Below the pieces are notes generated by a model. The model was not told where the DNA came from. It saw only the letters and a program-made list of their open reading frames with translations, and did not search any database. Positions 5,992 through 13,022 of a stretch of DNA of 13,152 nucleotides are shown here, piece after piece (positions within the stretch are counted from its first letter, which is position 1; every line of letters begins with the position of its first letter). A program made the translations under genes and the position numbers. Source of the DNA: Spirochaetia bacterium. GTDB taxonomy: Bacteria > Spirochaetota > Spirochaetia > JABMQR01. The stretch lies in NCBI GenBank assembly GCA_016784705.1, contig JADHUD010000039.1, forward strand, positions 1-13,152, given 5' to 3'.

Positions 5992-7524
5992 ATGAGAATA
6001 TTAATTATTATTTTGAGGAAATTTCAAAATGATTTTATTTTGAAATTTCGACGATTTGGTCAGAAGTTTGTGATTCAAATAAATAATTATATAATAATTA
6101 TTTATTTGAATTTAAAAGACAAACTTCAAAAGCCAATTTCCAAAAAGCAAAGCATTTTGAAATTGGCTCTTTTACTTTCTATACTTGTCATCAGCTTTAT
6201 GGTTCCCAAAACTCTGCAAGCAAAAGAGCTGGATTGTCCTGTTGAAATTAATGCCAGAATCAATGTAAAAGCAGACAATACAGGAGCTGCATCAAAAATT
6301 TTACTAAATACATCATTCCCTGAGACTGGATGGGATTTTCGAATCTCTTTAAATCAATCAGAACCTGAAAAACCGGAAATATTTCTACACTATAATCATA
6401 CAGATTTTTTTTCGCAATTTGGATCAATATATGTAAAGGGTTTGCTGAAATACCTGGAAAATCCCTTCTTTGTAAATAATTATGAAGATTTTTTTTCACC
6501 TGTATCTGTCTCTCTTTCTCCTGTATCAATAGCTGCTTTTCAGGGCAGCAGGAAATATCCTGAATTACTGCTTGGCTGGAAGATCAGAGGAAACTGGTCA
6601 GCTGATCCTTTAACACTCTATACATATGTTGTGTCCCCCGGTTTGAATGAATTAACTCATTACAGGACAGGTGTTCTGGGAACTATGCAGATAGAGAAGC
6701 AGATCGTTCAAATAGGCGCTCTACTGCATGGAATAGAGAGCAGCAAAATGCAATGGGAGGATGATAATTGGTATTCTCAAAATTTGCAGCCCAGATCTTA
6801 TTCAAAAGAGGGGTTATCTGCAGGAGTGACACTTTTTAAGGAAAATGATTTCAGCGGCAGTGGAATTATAGGGCTTATTTCTCTGGATTCGTACAGACAA
6901 AGCGGATTTATGGCAGGAGGTGCTCTCACTTTAACCAGCGGACTCCTTAATCTGAAGTATTTTCAATCAATATACTCACCTGCATACCCCATAATCTATA
7001 CTGAAACTCCCCAGAGCAGATCTGCGCTGCATTCAGGTAAAGTGATTCTGAAACTACCAAGAATTCTTAGCATATCCATGGAAATAGCTGAAGAATTACA
7101 ATTAATCAACTGGAATTACAGTGAACAAACAGAGGCTGAGCGATCATGCACAACAGCTGCAGAGCTTGTATTGGGTATAAGTCTGGTAAAAATTAAGGAT
7201 TTCATACGCTATACCTATCCGGCTGATGGGCAGGAATTTTCCGTACTCAGGGTACTTGATACAGAATACAGCATAAACTTAAAGACTCTGAGAATTGTAA
7301 TGAATTTTTCAGCAGTATATATCGAACGGCAACTTGAAGAGAGAGATAAAAGTGTTGAATTAATTATTAAAAAAGGAAATATGCTCTTTTCTTATATGAT
7401 TGAATTTTCTGGAAATGTGCAAAAAAGCTCATTTGATTTTACGTATACAAAAGATGCACTGCAGTTAACTTTAACTATTGATACATCCGGCAAATATCAA
7501 GCAGCCGTAACTGCAGAAATTTGA
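5992..7524 (+). CDS. exported beta-rich protein of unknown function (probable outer-membrane or periplasmic)
   Basis: The 510-codon frame is not a family I recognise. A signal peptide is clear at residues 51-77: KK start, hydrophobic core LKLALLLSILVISFMV, and a possible cleavage after LQA (77). The mature part (about 430 residues) has many short alternating hydrophobic/polar segments (for example LTLYTYVV, GVLGTMQIEKQIVQIG, SMEIAEELQLI, LRIVMNFSAVYI) with aromatic residues. This suggests an outer-membrane beta-barrel or beta-sandwich. The last residue is Ile, not the terminal aromatic typical of barrels. The start is uncertain: there is no good SD before 5992, and codons 8-60 lie in a near-palindromic repeat, so a downstream TTG or GTG (6013, 6070, 6106 or 6157) could be used. 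It stands alone between ackA and convergent mgtE. Confidence 0.75.
   Translation: MRILIIILRKFQNDFILKFRRFGQKFVIQINNYIIIIYLNLKDKLQKPISKKQSILKLALLLSILVISFMVPKTLQAKELDCPVEINARINVKADNTGAASKILLNTSFPETGWDFRISLNQSEPEKPEIFLHYNHTDFFSQFGSIYVKGLLKYLENPFFVNNYEDFFSPVSVSLSPVSIAAFQGSRKYPELLLGWKIRGNWSADPLTLYTYVVSPGLNELTHYRTGVLGTMQIEKQIVQIGALLHGIESSKMQWEDDNWYSQNLQPRSYSKEGLSAGVTLFKENDFSGSGIIGLISLDSYRQSGFMAGGALTLTSGLLNLKYFQSIYSPAYPIIYTETPQSRSALHSGKVILKLPRILSISMEIAEELQLINWNYSEQTEAERSCTTAAELVLGISLVKIKDFIRYTYPADGQEFSVLRVLDTEYSINLKTLRIVMNFSAVYIERQLEERDKSVELIIKKGNMLFSYMIEFSGNVQKSSFDFTYTKDALQLTLTIDTSGKYQAAVTAEI
6015..6169. repeat. 155-bp near-palindromic (MITE-like) repeat element
   Basis: Nearly the whole stretch is one imperfect inverted repeat. 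The terminal 17 bases (6015-6031) match the reverse complement of 6153-6169 at 15 of 17 positions, in the form GAGSMAATTTCAAAATG. Further in, GAAGTTTGT (6063-6071) pairs with ACAAACTTC (6119-6127). The centre has perfect 18-bp arms (6073-6090 and 6094-6111) around a 3-nt loop. Each flank also forms its own hairpin: 6019-6030 with 6037-6048, and 6131-6140 with 6159-6168. TTTT lies directly outside both ends. No transposase is present. The element is read through in frame by the exported-protein gene. Confidence 0.8.
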
Positions 7525-7540
7525 GAATTTTCAATGATAG

Positions 7541-7578
7541 GAGCCAATTTTAAAATAAAATCATTTTGAAATTGGCTC
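7541..7578. repeat. short palindromic repeat of the same family
   Basis: Arms 7541-7556 and 7563-7578 (15 Watson-Crick pairs and one G-U) around a 6-nt loop, with GAGCC/GGCTC ends like the large element. The reverse complement of 7552-7573 is identical over 22 nt to 6020-6041. It sits between the convergent stops of the exported-protein gene and mgtE. There is no T-run on either side, so it is a repeat first; it might still act as a weak bidirectional terminator or RNA-stabilising hairpin. Confidence 0.75.
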
Positions 7579-7586
7579 GTAGAATG

Positions 7587-8933
7587 TTACAGATGAAGTA
7601 AGTATCTTGCTGTTTCAAAATATATTGCATATCCACATATGTCAATTAATGTTGCCATTAATGGTGCAGACATAACTGTAGGATCAAATCCTGCCTTATG
7701 AATAAGGAGAGGAGCTATTGTTCCAAGTAAATTGGAGAGGAGTACTACCAGCATAAGGGAGAACCCGATTACTATACCTTCATAAACACCGACACCCGGA
7801 GGAAGTAAAATGCTTCTGAGAATTATTACTGCTCCGGTTAATATCCCCAGCAGAATTCCAATAATGAACTCTCTTCCCATAATTCTAAAGATTTCTTTAA
7901 ATTGAATTTCACCGGTTGCAAGGCCTCGAATCATCAGCGTGGAAGATTGACTTCCGGTATTTCCACCGGTCTGCGTAATAACCGGCATGAATATTACCAA
8001 AAAAGCCGCTCCGGCCATGAGTGAAGTATATTGTGTGAGTATATTTGCTGAAACAGTACCCATCAGAAGCAGAATAATCAGCCAGGGCACTCTTTTCCTT
8101 ACCAGTGCCCAGATTGAGCTGGTTAAATAGGATTCTGATGAACCACCCATAGCACCCATTTTATAGACATCCTCGGTTTGTTCCTCCCGAATAACATCAA
8201 TAATGTCATCAAAGGTTACAATACCAATAAGAACATGATCATGGTTTATAACGGGAATGGCAGCCATATCATTTTCTTCCATGATTCTTGCTACGTCTTC
8301 CTGGTCAGTATCATCGTACACGCTTACCACTTTCTCTTTGATGAGTGTTGAAATTTTCACTGCATCATTTGAAGCCAGAAGTTCTTTCATCGTGATAATA
8401 CCGATTAAACGTTCGAGCTTATCAATAACGTAGATACTAAATAGATACTCAACTGAATTGCAATTTGCCCTGATAAATTGAATCGCCTGGGCAATCGTAA
8501 TTCCAGCCTGAACTGCGAGAAAACGTGGAGTCATAAGTCCTGCAGCATCGTCTTCATCATATCTTAGCAAAAACAGCATTTCACGCTTACCATCATCACT
8601 CAGGTTCTCCCAAACCGAATCTCGAACCTCTTTGCTTGCACTTTGCATGATATCTACAAGATCATCAGGTTCCATCATTTTAAAAAGAGTTTTTTTATTC
8701 TGCGCTGATAGTCCTGAAATGATAAATTCCTGCTCATAATCGTTTAATTCGGGGATTAAATCTGTTTTTAATTTCATAGGAAGTTCTATAAAGATTGCCA
8801 GAGCCTCTTCAGCGTCCAGTTCCTGCCATGCATCGAGGAGATCAGAAAAAGAGATGTCTTGTAAAAAATCTATTTTTTCTTTTTGAGACATTTTATTGTG
8901 ATATTCTAAATAGTGTTTAAGAATATTGCTCAT
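7587..8933 (-). CDS. mgtE: magnesium transporter MgtE
   Basis: A Mg2+-gated Mg2+ channel/transporter of the inner membrane. The 448 residues have the complete architecture. The acidic MgtE N-domain (about 20-125) is followed by a CBS-domain pair (about 133-250, with TPRFLAVQAG and IPVINHDHVLIGIVTFDDII), a plug-helix segment (about 250-275) and five predicted membrane spans from residue 283 onward. Pore motifs are seen: TQTGGNTGSQSSTLMIRGLATGEI (320-343) and DPTVMSAPLMATLIDICGY (417-435), whose Asp431 fits the position of the conserved selectivity-site aspartate. The start has AGGAGGG a few nt upstream. It is second in a minus-strand pair, 50 nt behind murB; that gap is too short for a Mg2+ riboswitch, so control is likely post-translational through the N and CBS domains. 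Its tail meets the palindromic repeat. Confidence 0.96.
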   Translation of the reverse strand: MSNILKHYLEYHNKMSQKEKIDFLQDISFSDLLDAWQELDAEEALAIFIELPMKLKTDLIPELNDYEQEFIISGLSAQNKKTLFKMMEPDDLVDIMQSASKEVRDSVWENLSDDGKREMLFLLRYDEDDAAGLMTPRFLAVQAGITIAQAIQFIRANCNSVEYLFSIYVIDKLERLIGIITMKELLASNDAVKISTLIKEKVVSVYDDTDQEDVARIMEENDMAAIPVINHDHVLIGIVTFDDIIDVIREEQTEDVYKMGAMGGSSESYLTSSIWALVRKRVPWLIILLLMGTVSANILTQYTSLMAGAAFLVIFMPVITQTGGNTGSQSSTLMIRGLATGEIQFKEIFRIMGREFIIGILLGILTGAVIILRSILLPPGVGVYEGIVIGFSLMLVVLLSNLLGTIAPLLIHKAGFDPTVMSAPLMATLIDICGYAIYFETARYLLHL

Positions 8934-8983
8934 ATTTTCCCTCCTGATTACATAAACATTCTGATGAAAATTTAGTTGAACCC

Positions 8984-9919
8984 CTAATCTCCAAGAAACC
9001 GGATTTCACACTCAAGATCGATTGCAAACATCCGTTTTACCCTTTTTTGCATAACTGCAATTAATTGAAGTACATCATCAGAAGAAGCCTTCTTTTCTGG
9101 GTTTATGATAAAATTTGCATGAAAATCAGCGATAACTGCTCCATTAACCGAAAACCCGCTTAATCCGGATTTCTCAATAAGAGAACCTGCTGAGAATCCA
9201 AAATAGGGGTGATCTTCAGGGACATCAGGTTTTTTAAATACAGAACCAGCAGATGGTGCAGTATAATGCCCCTTTTTCTCTCGTTGTAAACGATAATACA
9301 TACACCTCCTGATTAATTCATTTGGCGATTCAAAATTATGAAAAGTAAAATGCATTTGACTGATAAATCCGCTGTTTTTCAAAAAACATGAAGAACGGTA
9401 GCTGAAATCGGCATCTTCGGATAAAACTCTTATCAATTTACTATCAGGGGTAATATATTCCACCCAGTCAAGATGTTCAGAAATCTCGTAGCCGAAACAA
9501 CCTGCATTTCCAAATATAGATCCACCTATAGTTCCGGGAAGACCATAGAATCCCTCTAACCCCTGGCATCCATTTTCTGCAGCTGAAATCACAAGTTTAT
9601 CTACTTCGACTCCGCACTCTACTGTAAACGATGTATCACAAAGAGTAATTTTGCACAAGTTCTCAGTTTGAAGGGTAATACCCCTGATACCTCTGTCAGA
9701 AACCAATACATTGGTTCCTTTTCCTAAGAAAGTTACAGGAATTGCATGCTGCTTTGCGAAAAGTAATATTTTTCTTACTATTGAAATATTATCAGGCTGA
9801 ATAAAGATATCAGCTGAACCACCGCACTGTAAAGAGGTATATTTCTTTAAAGATTCGTTAAAGAGTATTTTTGAAGTGATATTGATTTTTTCTAAAGATT
9901 CTCTTACAGTTGGAATCAC
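8984..9919 (-). CDS. murB: UDP-N-acetylenolpyruvoylglucosamine reductase
   Basis: The FAD-dependent, NADPH-using enzyme that reduces UDP-GlcNAc-enolpyruvate to UDP-MurNAc in peptidoglycan synthesis; cytosolic. At 311 residues it is the shorter type II form. FAD-domain motifs: FLGKGTNVLVSD (64-75), FYGLPGTIGGSIFGNAGC (124-141). Catalytic features: YRSS (Arg175), PSAGSVFKKP with Ser226 as the proton donor, GLSGFSVNGA, HANFIIN and the terminal Glu305 in ECEIRFLG. The start is a GTG (9917-9919); the nearest SD-like AAAGGA is more than 20 nt away, and an overlapping ATG two bases upstream runs straight into TGA. I see no better in-frame start, so translation initiation here looks weak. It leads into mgtE and diverges from cysS across 217 nt. 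Confidence 0.95.
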   Translation of the reverse strand: MIPTVRESLEKINITSKILFNESLKKYTSLQCGGSADIFIQPDNISIVRKILLFAKQHAIPVTFLGKGTNVLVSDRGIRGITLQTENLCKITLCDTSFTVECGVEVDKLVISAAENGCQGLEGFYGLPGTIGGSIFGNAGCFGYEISEHLDWVEYITPDSKLIRVLSEDADFSYRSSCFLKNSGFISQMHFTFHNFESPNELIRRCMYYRLQREKKGHYTAPSAGSVFKKPDVPEDHPYFGFSAGSLIEKSGLSGFSVNGAVIADFHANFIINPEKKASSDDVLQLIAVMQKRVKRMFAIDLECEIRFLGD

Positions 9920-9992
9920 ATGCTTATTGTAGAATATTTATCCTTTTAAGGCAAATGAATCATTTATCTGTAATTTGATTATTAAGTTAAAA

Positions 9993-10024
9993 AAAGAGAC
10001 ATAGTTTTAAAGAGACATAGGTTT
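9993..10024. repeat. 16-bp tandem duplication in the murB-cysS spacer
   Basis: AAAGAGACATAG occurs at 9993-10004 and again at 10009-10020, each followed by a T-rich tetramer, so the period is 16 nt with two units. It lies in the divergent spacer upstream of both genes. It may be a simple duplication or a pair of binding sites. Confidence 0.6.
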
Positions 10025-10029
10025 ATGTA

Positions 10030-10070
10030 TTGAGGAAATTTCAAATTGATTTTTTTGAAATAACGACGAT
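10030..10070. repeat. degenerate copy of the palindromic repeat family upstream of cysS
   Basis: Bases 10030-10045 are identical to 6013-6028 (16 nt: TTGAGGAAATTTCAAA). Then TGATTTT and the downstream CGACGAT (10064-10070, compare 6049-6055) are also shared. The hairpin AAATTTCAAA/TTTGAAAT is shortened by small deletions. Only the left end of the large element is represented. The cysS promoter candidate begins 2 nt after it. Confidence 0.65.
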
Positions 10071-10071
10071 A

Positions 10072-10101
10072 TTGATATTTTACGTAGACTTCAAGTATAA
10101 A
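10072..10101 (+). promoter_or_regulatory. candidate cysS promoter
   Basis: TTGATA (10072-10077) and TATAAA (10096-10101) are separated by 18 nt. The predicted start site would be near 10108, giving a very short leader to the cysS start. The -35 box abuts the repeat copy ending at 10070. Downstream, AAAGGAG at 10103-10109 has no ATG, GTG or TTG at a useful distance. Confidence 0.4.
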
Positions 10102-10136
10102 GAAAGGAGAATAATCTTTATCTCAGAGAAAATCTG

Positions 10137-11570
10137 ATGATACACAGAAAAAAACTGATGCTGATTCAATTATATAATACACTTAACAGACAATTAGAAA
10201 TTTTCTCGCCTATAGTGGAAAATGAAGTAAGAATTTATACTTGCGGCCCTACCGTCTATAATTATGCTCATATCGGGAATCTCAGGACATATATTTTTGA
10301 GGATATACTGCGCCGGATAATGAATTATGCAGGATATACGGTTACGCATGTTATGAACGTAACCGATGTCGGGCATCTTACCGGTGATGATGATGAGGGT
10401 GAGGATAAAATGCTGAAATCATCCAGGGAATCCGGAAGATCTGTTTGGGAGATTGCGCAATATTATACTGATGCTTTTTTTCAGGACACTGATAAATTGA
10501 ATATTTTGAGACCGCATACTGCGTGCAGGGCTACTGAACATATTCAGGATATGATAAATCTGATAAAGAAGCTTGAGACTAATGGGCATACCTATACAGC
10601 TGGAGGGAATGTCTACTTCAGTATTGATACTTTTCCTGAGTATGGGAAAATGGCAGGATTAAAGCTTGATGATATGCAGTCGGGTGCAAGAATAGAGATA
10701 GATACCAGTAAAAAAAATCCAAAGGATTTTGTGTTATGGTTTACAAAATCAAAATTTGAAAATCAGGTTATGATATGGGATTCTCCCTGGGGAAGAGGGT
10801 ATCCCGGCTGGCATATTGAGTGCAGTGCCATGAGTATGAAATATCTGGGACCGCATTTCGATATACATTGCGGGGGCACTGATCATATTAATGTACATCA
10901 TACCAACGAAATTGCGCAATCTGAAGCGGCAACAGGTACGAAATGGGTTAACTTCTGGCTGCATGGCGAATTTTTAATTGATGATAGTGGAAAAATGTCA
11001 AAATCCAAAGGTGACTTTCTCACACTGTCTTATCTGATTAAGAAAAGCTATGATCCTTTGGATTACAGATATTTTTGTATGGGTGCACATTACAGATCAC
11101 AACTGCAGTTCTCCTTTGCCGCGTTAGATGCGGCTAAGAATGCAAGGTTGAATCTTAAAGAAAGGATTCGGATTTTGCAGGATAGATGCGGCAGTGTACA
11201 GGGTGATAATCTGTCTAAAAGAGCCGATGACTATGTAAAACTGTTTGAAGAACATATTGGTAAGGATTTGAATGTATCAAGAGGCTTGGCGGATTTATGG
11301 CAGGTTATAAAAGATCAGCTTCTTCCTGAACAGGAGAAATTATATATTATTAAACAAATGGATTCAGTGTTTGGTCTCTCTTTGCTTGATTTCACAAATG
11401 ATGATCTAAATAATGATTCCAAGGAGGTTGATTCACTAATCAGCGAACGGACGATTGCACGTAAGAACAGAAATTTTTCCCGGGCTGATGAAATACGTGA
11501 TATACTTCAGGCAATGGGGATTGATATAAAAGATACACCTGAAGGGACTACATGGAGAAAAAAAGTGTAA
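10137..11570 (+). CDS. cysS: cysteinyl-tRNA synthetase
   Basis: Class I aminoacyl-tRNA synthetase that charges tRNA-Cys; cytosolic. All signatures are present. Counting from the ATG at 10158, Zn ligands are Cys29 (YTCGPTVYNYAHIGN), Cys222 (HIECSAMS), His247 and Glu251 (HHTNEIAQSEA). The HIGH-type motif HIGN is at 38-41 and KMSKS at 279-283. The tail DIKDTPEGTTWR is typical of the family. Length is 477 residues from 10137 or 470 from 10158; the second start, MLIQLYNTL, fits the usual family N-terminus better, but neither ATG has a strong SD. A small hairpin TCAGA-GAAAA-TCTGA (10123-10137) overlaps the first ATG. An ECF sigma factor gene follows after 27 nt, probably in the same transcript. Confidence 0.97.
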   Translation: MIHRKKLMLIQLYNTLNRQLEIFSPIVENEVRIYTCGPTVYNYAHIGNLRTYIFEDILRRIMNYAGYTVTHVMNVTDVGHLTGDDDEGEDKMLKSSRESGRSVWEIAQYYTDAFFQDTDKLNILRPHTACRATEHIQDMINLIKKLETNGHTYTAGGNVYFSIDTFPEYGKMAGLKLDDMQSGARIEIDTSKKNPKDFVLWFTKSKFENQVMIWDSPWGRGYPGWHIECSAMSMKYLGPHFDIHCGGTDHINVHHTNEIAQSEAATGTKWVNFWLHGEFLIDDSGKMSKSKGDFLTLSYLIKKSYDPLDYRYFCMGAHYRSQLQFSFAALDAAKNARLNLKERIRILQDRCGSVQGDNLSKRADDYVKLFEEHIGKDLNVSRGLADLWQVIKDQLLPEQEKLYIIKQMDSVFGLSLLDFTNDDLNNDSKEVDSLISERTIARKNRNFSRADEIRDILQAMGIDIKDTPEGTTWRKKV

Positions 11571-11597
11571 CTATCATGTTGGTGGATTGTTAAACTT

Positions 11598-12125
11598 ATG
11601 GAAGTTAAAAGCAGCGGATATGAATCATTTAAACAAGTTTATAAGGAAGTCTTCCCGGTAATTATGAGGGTGGCTTACCACGTAACATATAATATGGATG
11701 CTTCTGAAGACATATGTCAGGAAGCGTTTATTAGGTTTTTCGACCGTGGTCTTATATTTCCGTCGATTGATGAGGCAAAGTACTGGCTTATTCGAGTCAC
11801 GAAAAACCTATCCATCAATTATGTGAAGCGGAAAGGCAGGGAGAAAGTTGCTGTTGATAAGATTAAGAAACAGCCTCTTCCTGCCGCTAAGACTGGGGAA
11901 GAGACGGTAATTGGAAATGAAACCTGTGAAATGGTACGGCAGGCAATCCAACTGCTGCCGGAGAAGCTTCGGGCTGTTTTAGTTTTGAAAGAGTATAGTG
12001 ATCTGAATTATAAAGAGATTGCGAATATTTTAAATATTACAGAAAGTAATGTAAAAGTGCGGGTACACCGTGCTAAACTGCAATTGGAAAAATTGTTAAA
12101 TCAGGAGGGAGTGCATGTGTCTTGA
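11598..12125 (+). CDS. ECF-type RNA polymerase sigma factor
   Basis: A 175-residue sigma-70 family protein with only regions 2 and 4. Region 2 (about 15-80) shows the core-binding and -10 recognition stretch DASEDICQEAFIRFF (34-48) and YWLIRVTKNLSINYVKRKGR (62-81). Region 4 (about 113-165) has LPEKLRAVLVLKEYSDLNYKE and the helix-turn-helix IANILNITESNVKVRVHRAK. It would direct RNA polymerase to a specific set of promoters, probably in response to an envelope signal, because the next gene encodes a membrane anti-sigma factor. The start ATG has only a weak GGTGGA 11 nt upstream; lying 27 nt after cysS, it may rely on read-through. Its last 11 bases overlap the anti-sigma gene. I cannot assign an ECF subgroup, and no obvious ECF-type promoter lies in front of it. 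Confidence 0.94.
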   Translation: MEVKSSGYESFKQVYKEVFPVIMRVAYHVTYNMDASEDICQEAFIRFFDRGLIFPSIDEAKYWLIRVTKNLSINYVKRKGREKVAVDKIKKQPLPAAKTGEETVIGNETCEMVRQAIQLLPEKLRAVLVLKEYSDLNYKEIANILNITESNVKVRVHRAKLQLEKLLNQEGVHVS

Positions 12126-12876
12126 TGATCAAGTACTTTCAACTTATATTGATGGAGAGTTGGCTGAACCTTGGAAAACCCAAGTAGAAGAGCATCTGCT
12201 TCATTGTTCAATTTGTAAATCCCGCTATAAACAACTGAAGGATCTGGGGAATGATATAAAAGCGGCACGGCTTCGTGAAGAAGAATTTACGGTACAACGT
12301 GAACGTATCTGGCAGTATCTGGAAAAGAATTGTGTAGCTATTGTGAAAGAGCGGTTTATTGAAAAAAGATTCTCATTCAAAGCTCCGGTTTTTGTTGCAG
12401 CAGCAGCTGCGCTTGTTATCTTCTTTGCAGCCAGTATATATTTTACAGCAAATTCAAGAGGTAATGAGATACCGGAGATTCCTGTGGCCAGCGGGCAGGT
12501 TGAAAAAGAAACACCCAATTCTTCCATAGTTACAGTTCGGACAACCGATTCTGCACCTGCTGCGATGTCACTTCAAGATCTGACAATTGAAGAAATCCTG
12601 CAGCTTCTTGATAACCGTGGATTTGAAGTTGATCTCAGACTGAAAAGCGTAGAACCTTTAACAGTAGCACTTCCTGTAATTGATTCACCGGAAGAAGTTC
12701 CAGAAGAAGTTCCGGAAGATAGTGTTCAGGTAGAAGTTTATTATGACCAGGATGGGAATGAGCTTTTGGCAGAAGAGGTCCTGCTTGCTGAAGTTCTTTA
12801 TGATGCTGATGGAAATATAATACCTGAAAAAACTGGTGCTGAAAATACTTCAGAGGAAAACCCTGCTGCACCTTAA
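12115..12876 (+). CDS. zinc-finger membrane anti-sigma factor
   Basis: A 253-residue single-span inner-membrane protein. The cytoplasmic N-terminus has the zinc-finger anti-sigma signature His27-x3-Cys31-x2-Cys34 (EEHLLHCSIC), expected to clamp the sigma factor encoded just upstream. A transmembrane helix covers about 91-111 (PVFVAAAAALVIFFAASIYF). The external part is acidic and low in complexity, with an EEVP-EEVP tandem (193-200; 12-bp DNA repeat at 12691-12714). It also has two copies, 19 residues apart, of a Y-D-x-D-G-N segment: EVYYDQDGN (207-215) and EVLYDADGN (226-234). No known sensor domain is recognised. The start is well set by AGGAGGG (12103-12109), and its first 11 bases overlap the sigma gene out of frame, implying translational coupling. 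A strong terminator follows. Confidence 0.92.
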   Translation: MCLDDQVLSTYIDGELAEPWKTQVEEHLLHCSICKSRYKQLKDLGNDIKAARLREEEFTVQRERIWQYLEKNCVAIVKERFIEKRFSFKAPVFVAAAAALVIFFAASIYFTANSRGNEIPEIPVASGQVEKETPNSSIVTVRTTDSAPAAMSLQDLTIEEILQLLDNRGFEVDLRLKSVEPLTVALPVIDSPEEVPEEVPEDSVQVEVYYDQDGNELLAEEVLLAEVLYDADGNIIPEKTGAENTSEENPAAP

Positions 12877-12896
12877 TTGTCTGCAGTTTAATATAT

Positions 12897-12938
12897 AACA
12901 GCTGTCTTATGGGCGGCTGTTTTTTTTTGTTTTTTTTC
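12897..12938 (+). terminator. intrinsic terminator after the sigma/anti-sigma genes
   Basis: The stem AACAGCTG (12897-12904) pairs with CGGCTGTT (12914-12921) with one G-U pair and a 9-nt loop. It is followed by a T-run of nine to ten bases and a second T-run after one G. It begins 20 nt after the anti-sigma stop codon and insulates valS from the cysS operon. Confidence 0.88.
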
Positions 12939-12955
12939 GATTTACTGAAGACTGA

Positions 12956-12984
12956 TTGTATTCAACACTCCTTTTTGATACTAT
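12956..12984 (+). promoter_or_regulatory. possible valS promoter
   Basis: TTGTAT (12956-12961) and TACTAT (12979-12984) are separated by 17 nt. The predicted start would be about 12991, inside the palindrome at 12982-12995. The match is moderate. Since a terminator lies upstream, valS must have a promoter somewhere between 12939 and 13004. Confidence 0.35.
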
Positions 12985-13012
12985 ATTCGAATATATCCAA
13001 GAATAAAGGAGT
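12967..13012 (+). promoter_or_regulatory. inverted repeat masking the valS ribosome binding site
   Basis: ACTCCTTT (12967-12974) is the exact reverse complement of AAAGGAGT (13005-13012), which holds the valS SD (AGGAG 13007-13011, 11 nt before the ATG). Between them TTG (12975-12977) can pair with CAA. The centre is the perfect 14-bp palindrome TATATTCGAATATA (12982-12995). A transcript that includes both arms could form a long hairpin hiding the SD. It is only relevant in RNA if transcription starts at or before about 12967. Confidence 0.45.
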
Positions 13013-13022
13013 TCCGCATAGT

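Noticed and set aside
7525..7586. Bidirectional intrinsic terminator between the convergent genes
   Set aside because: The hairpin is strong but no T-run follows on either strand, and its sequence matches the dispersed repeat; recorded as a repeat.
8934..8983. Magnesium riboswitch (M-box) upstream of mgtE
   Set aside because: Only 50 nt separate murB and mgtE, too short for an M-box, and no such motif is visible.
12939..13022. T-box leader for valS
   Set aside because: No T-box sequence, specifier stem or terminator/antiterminator pair; the leader is too short.
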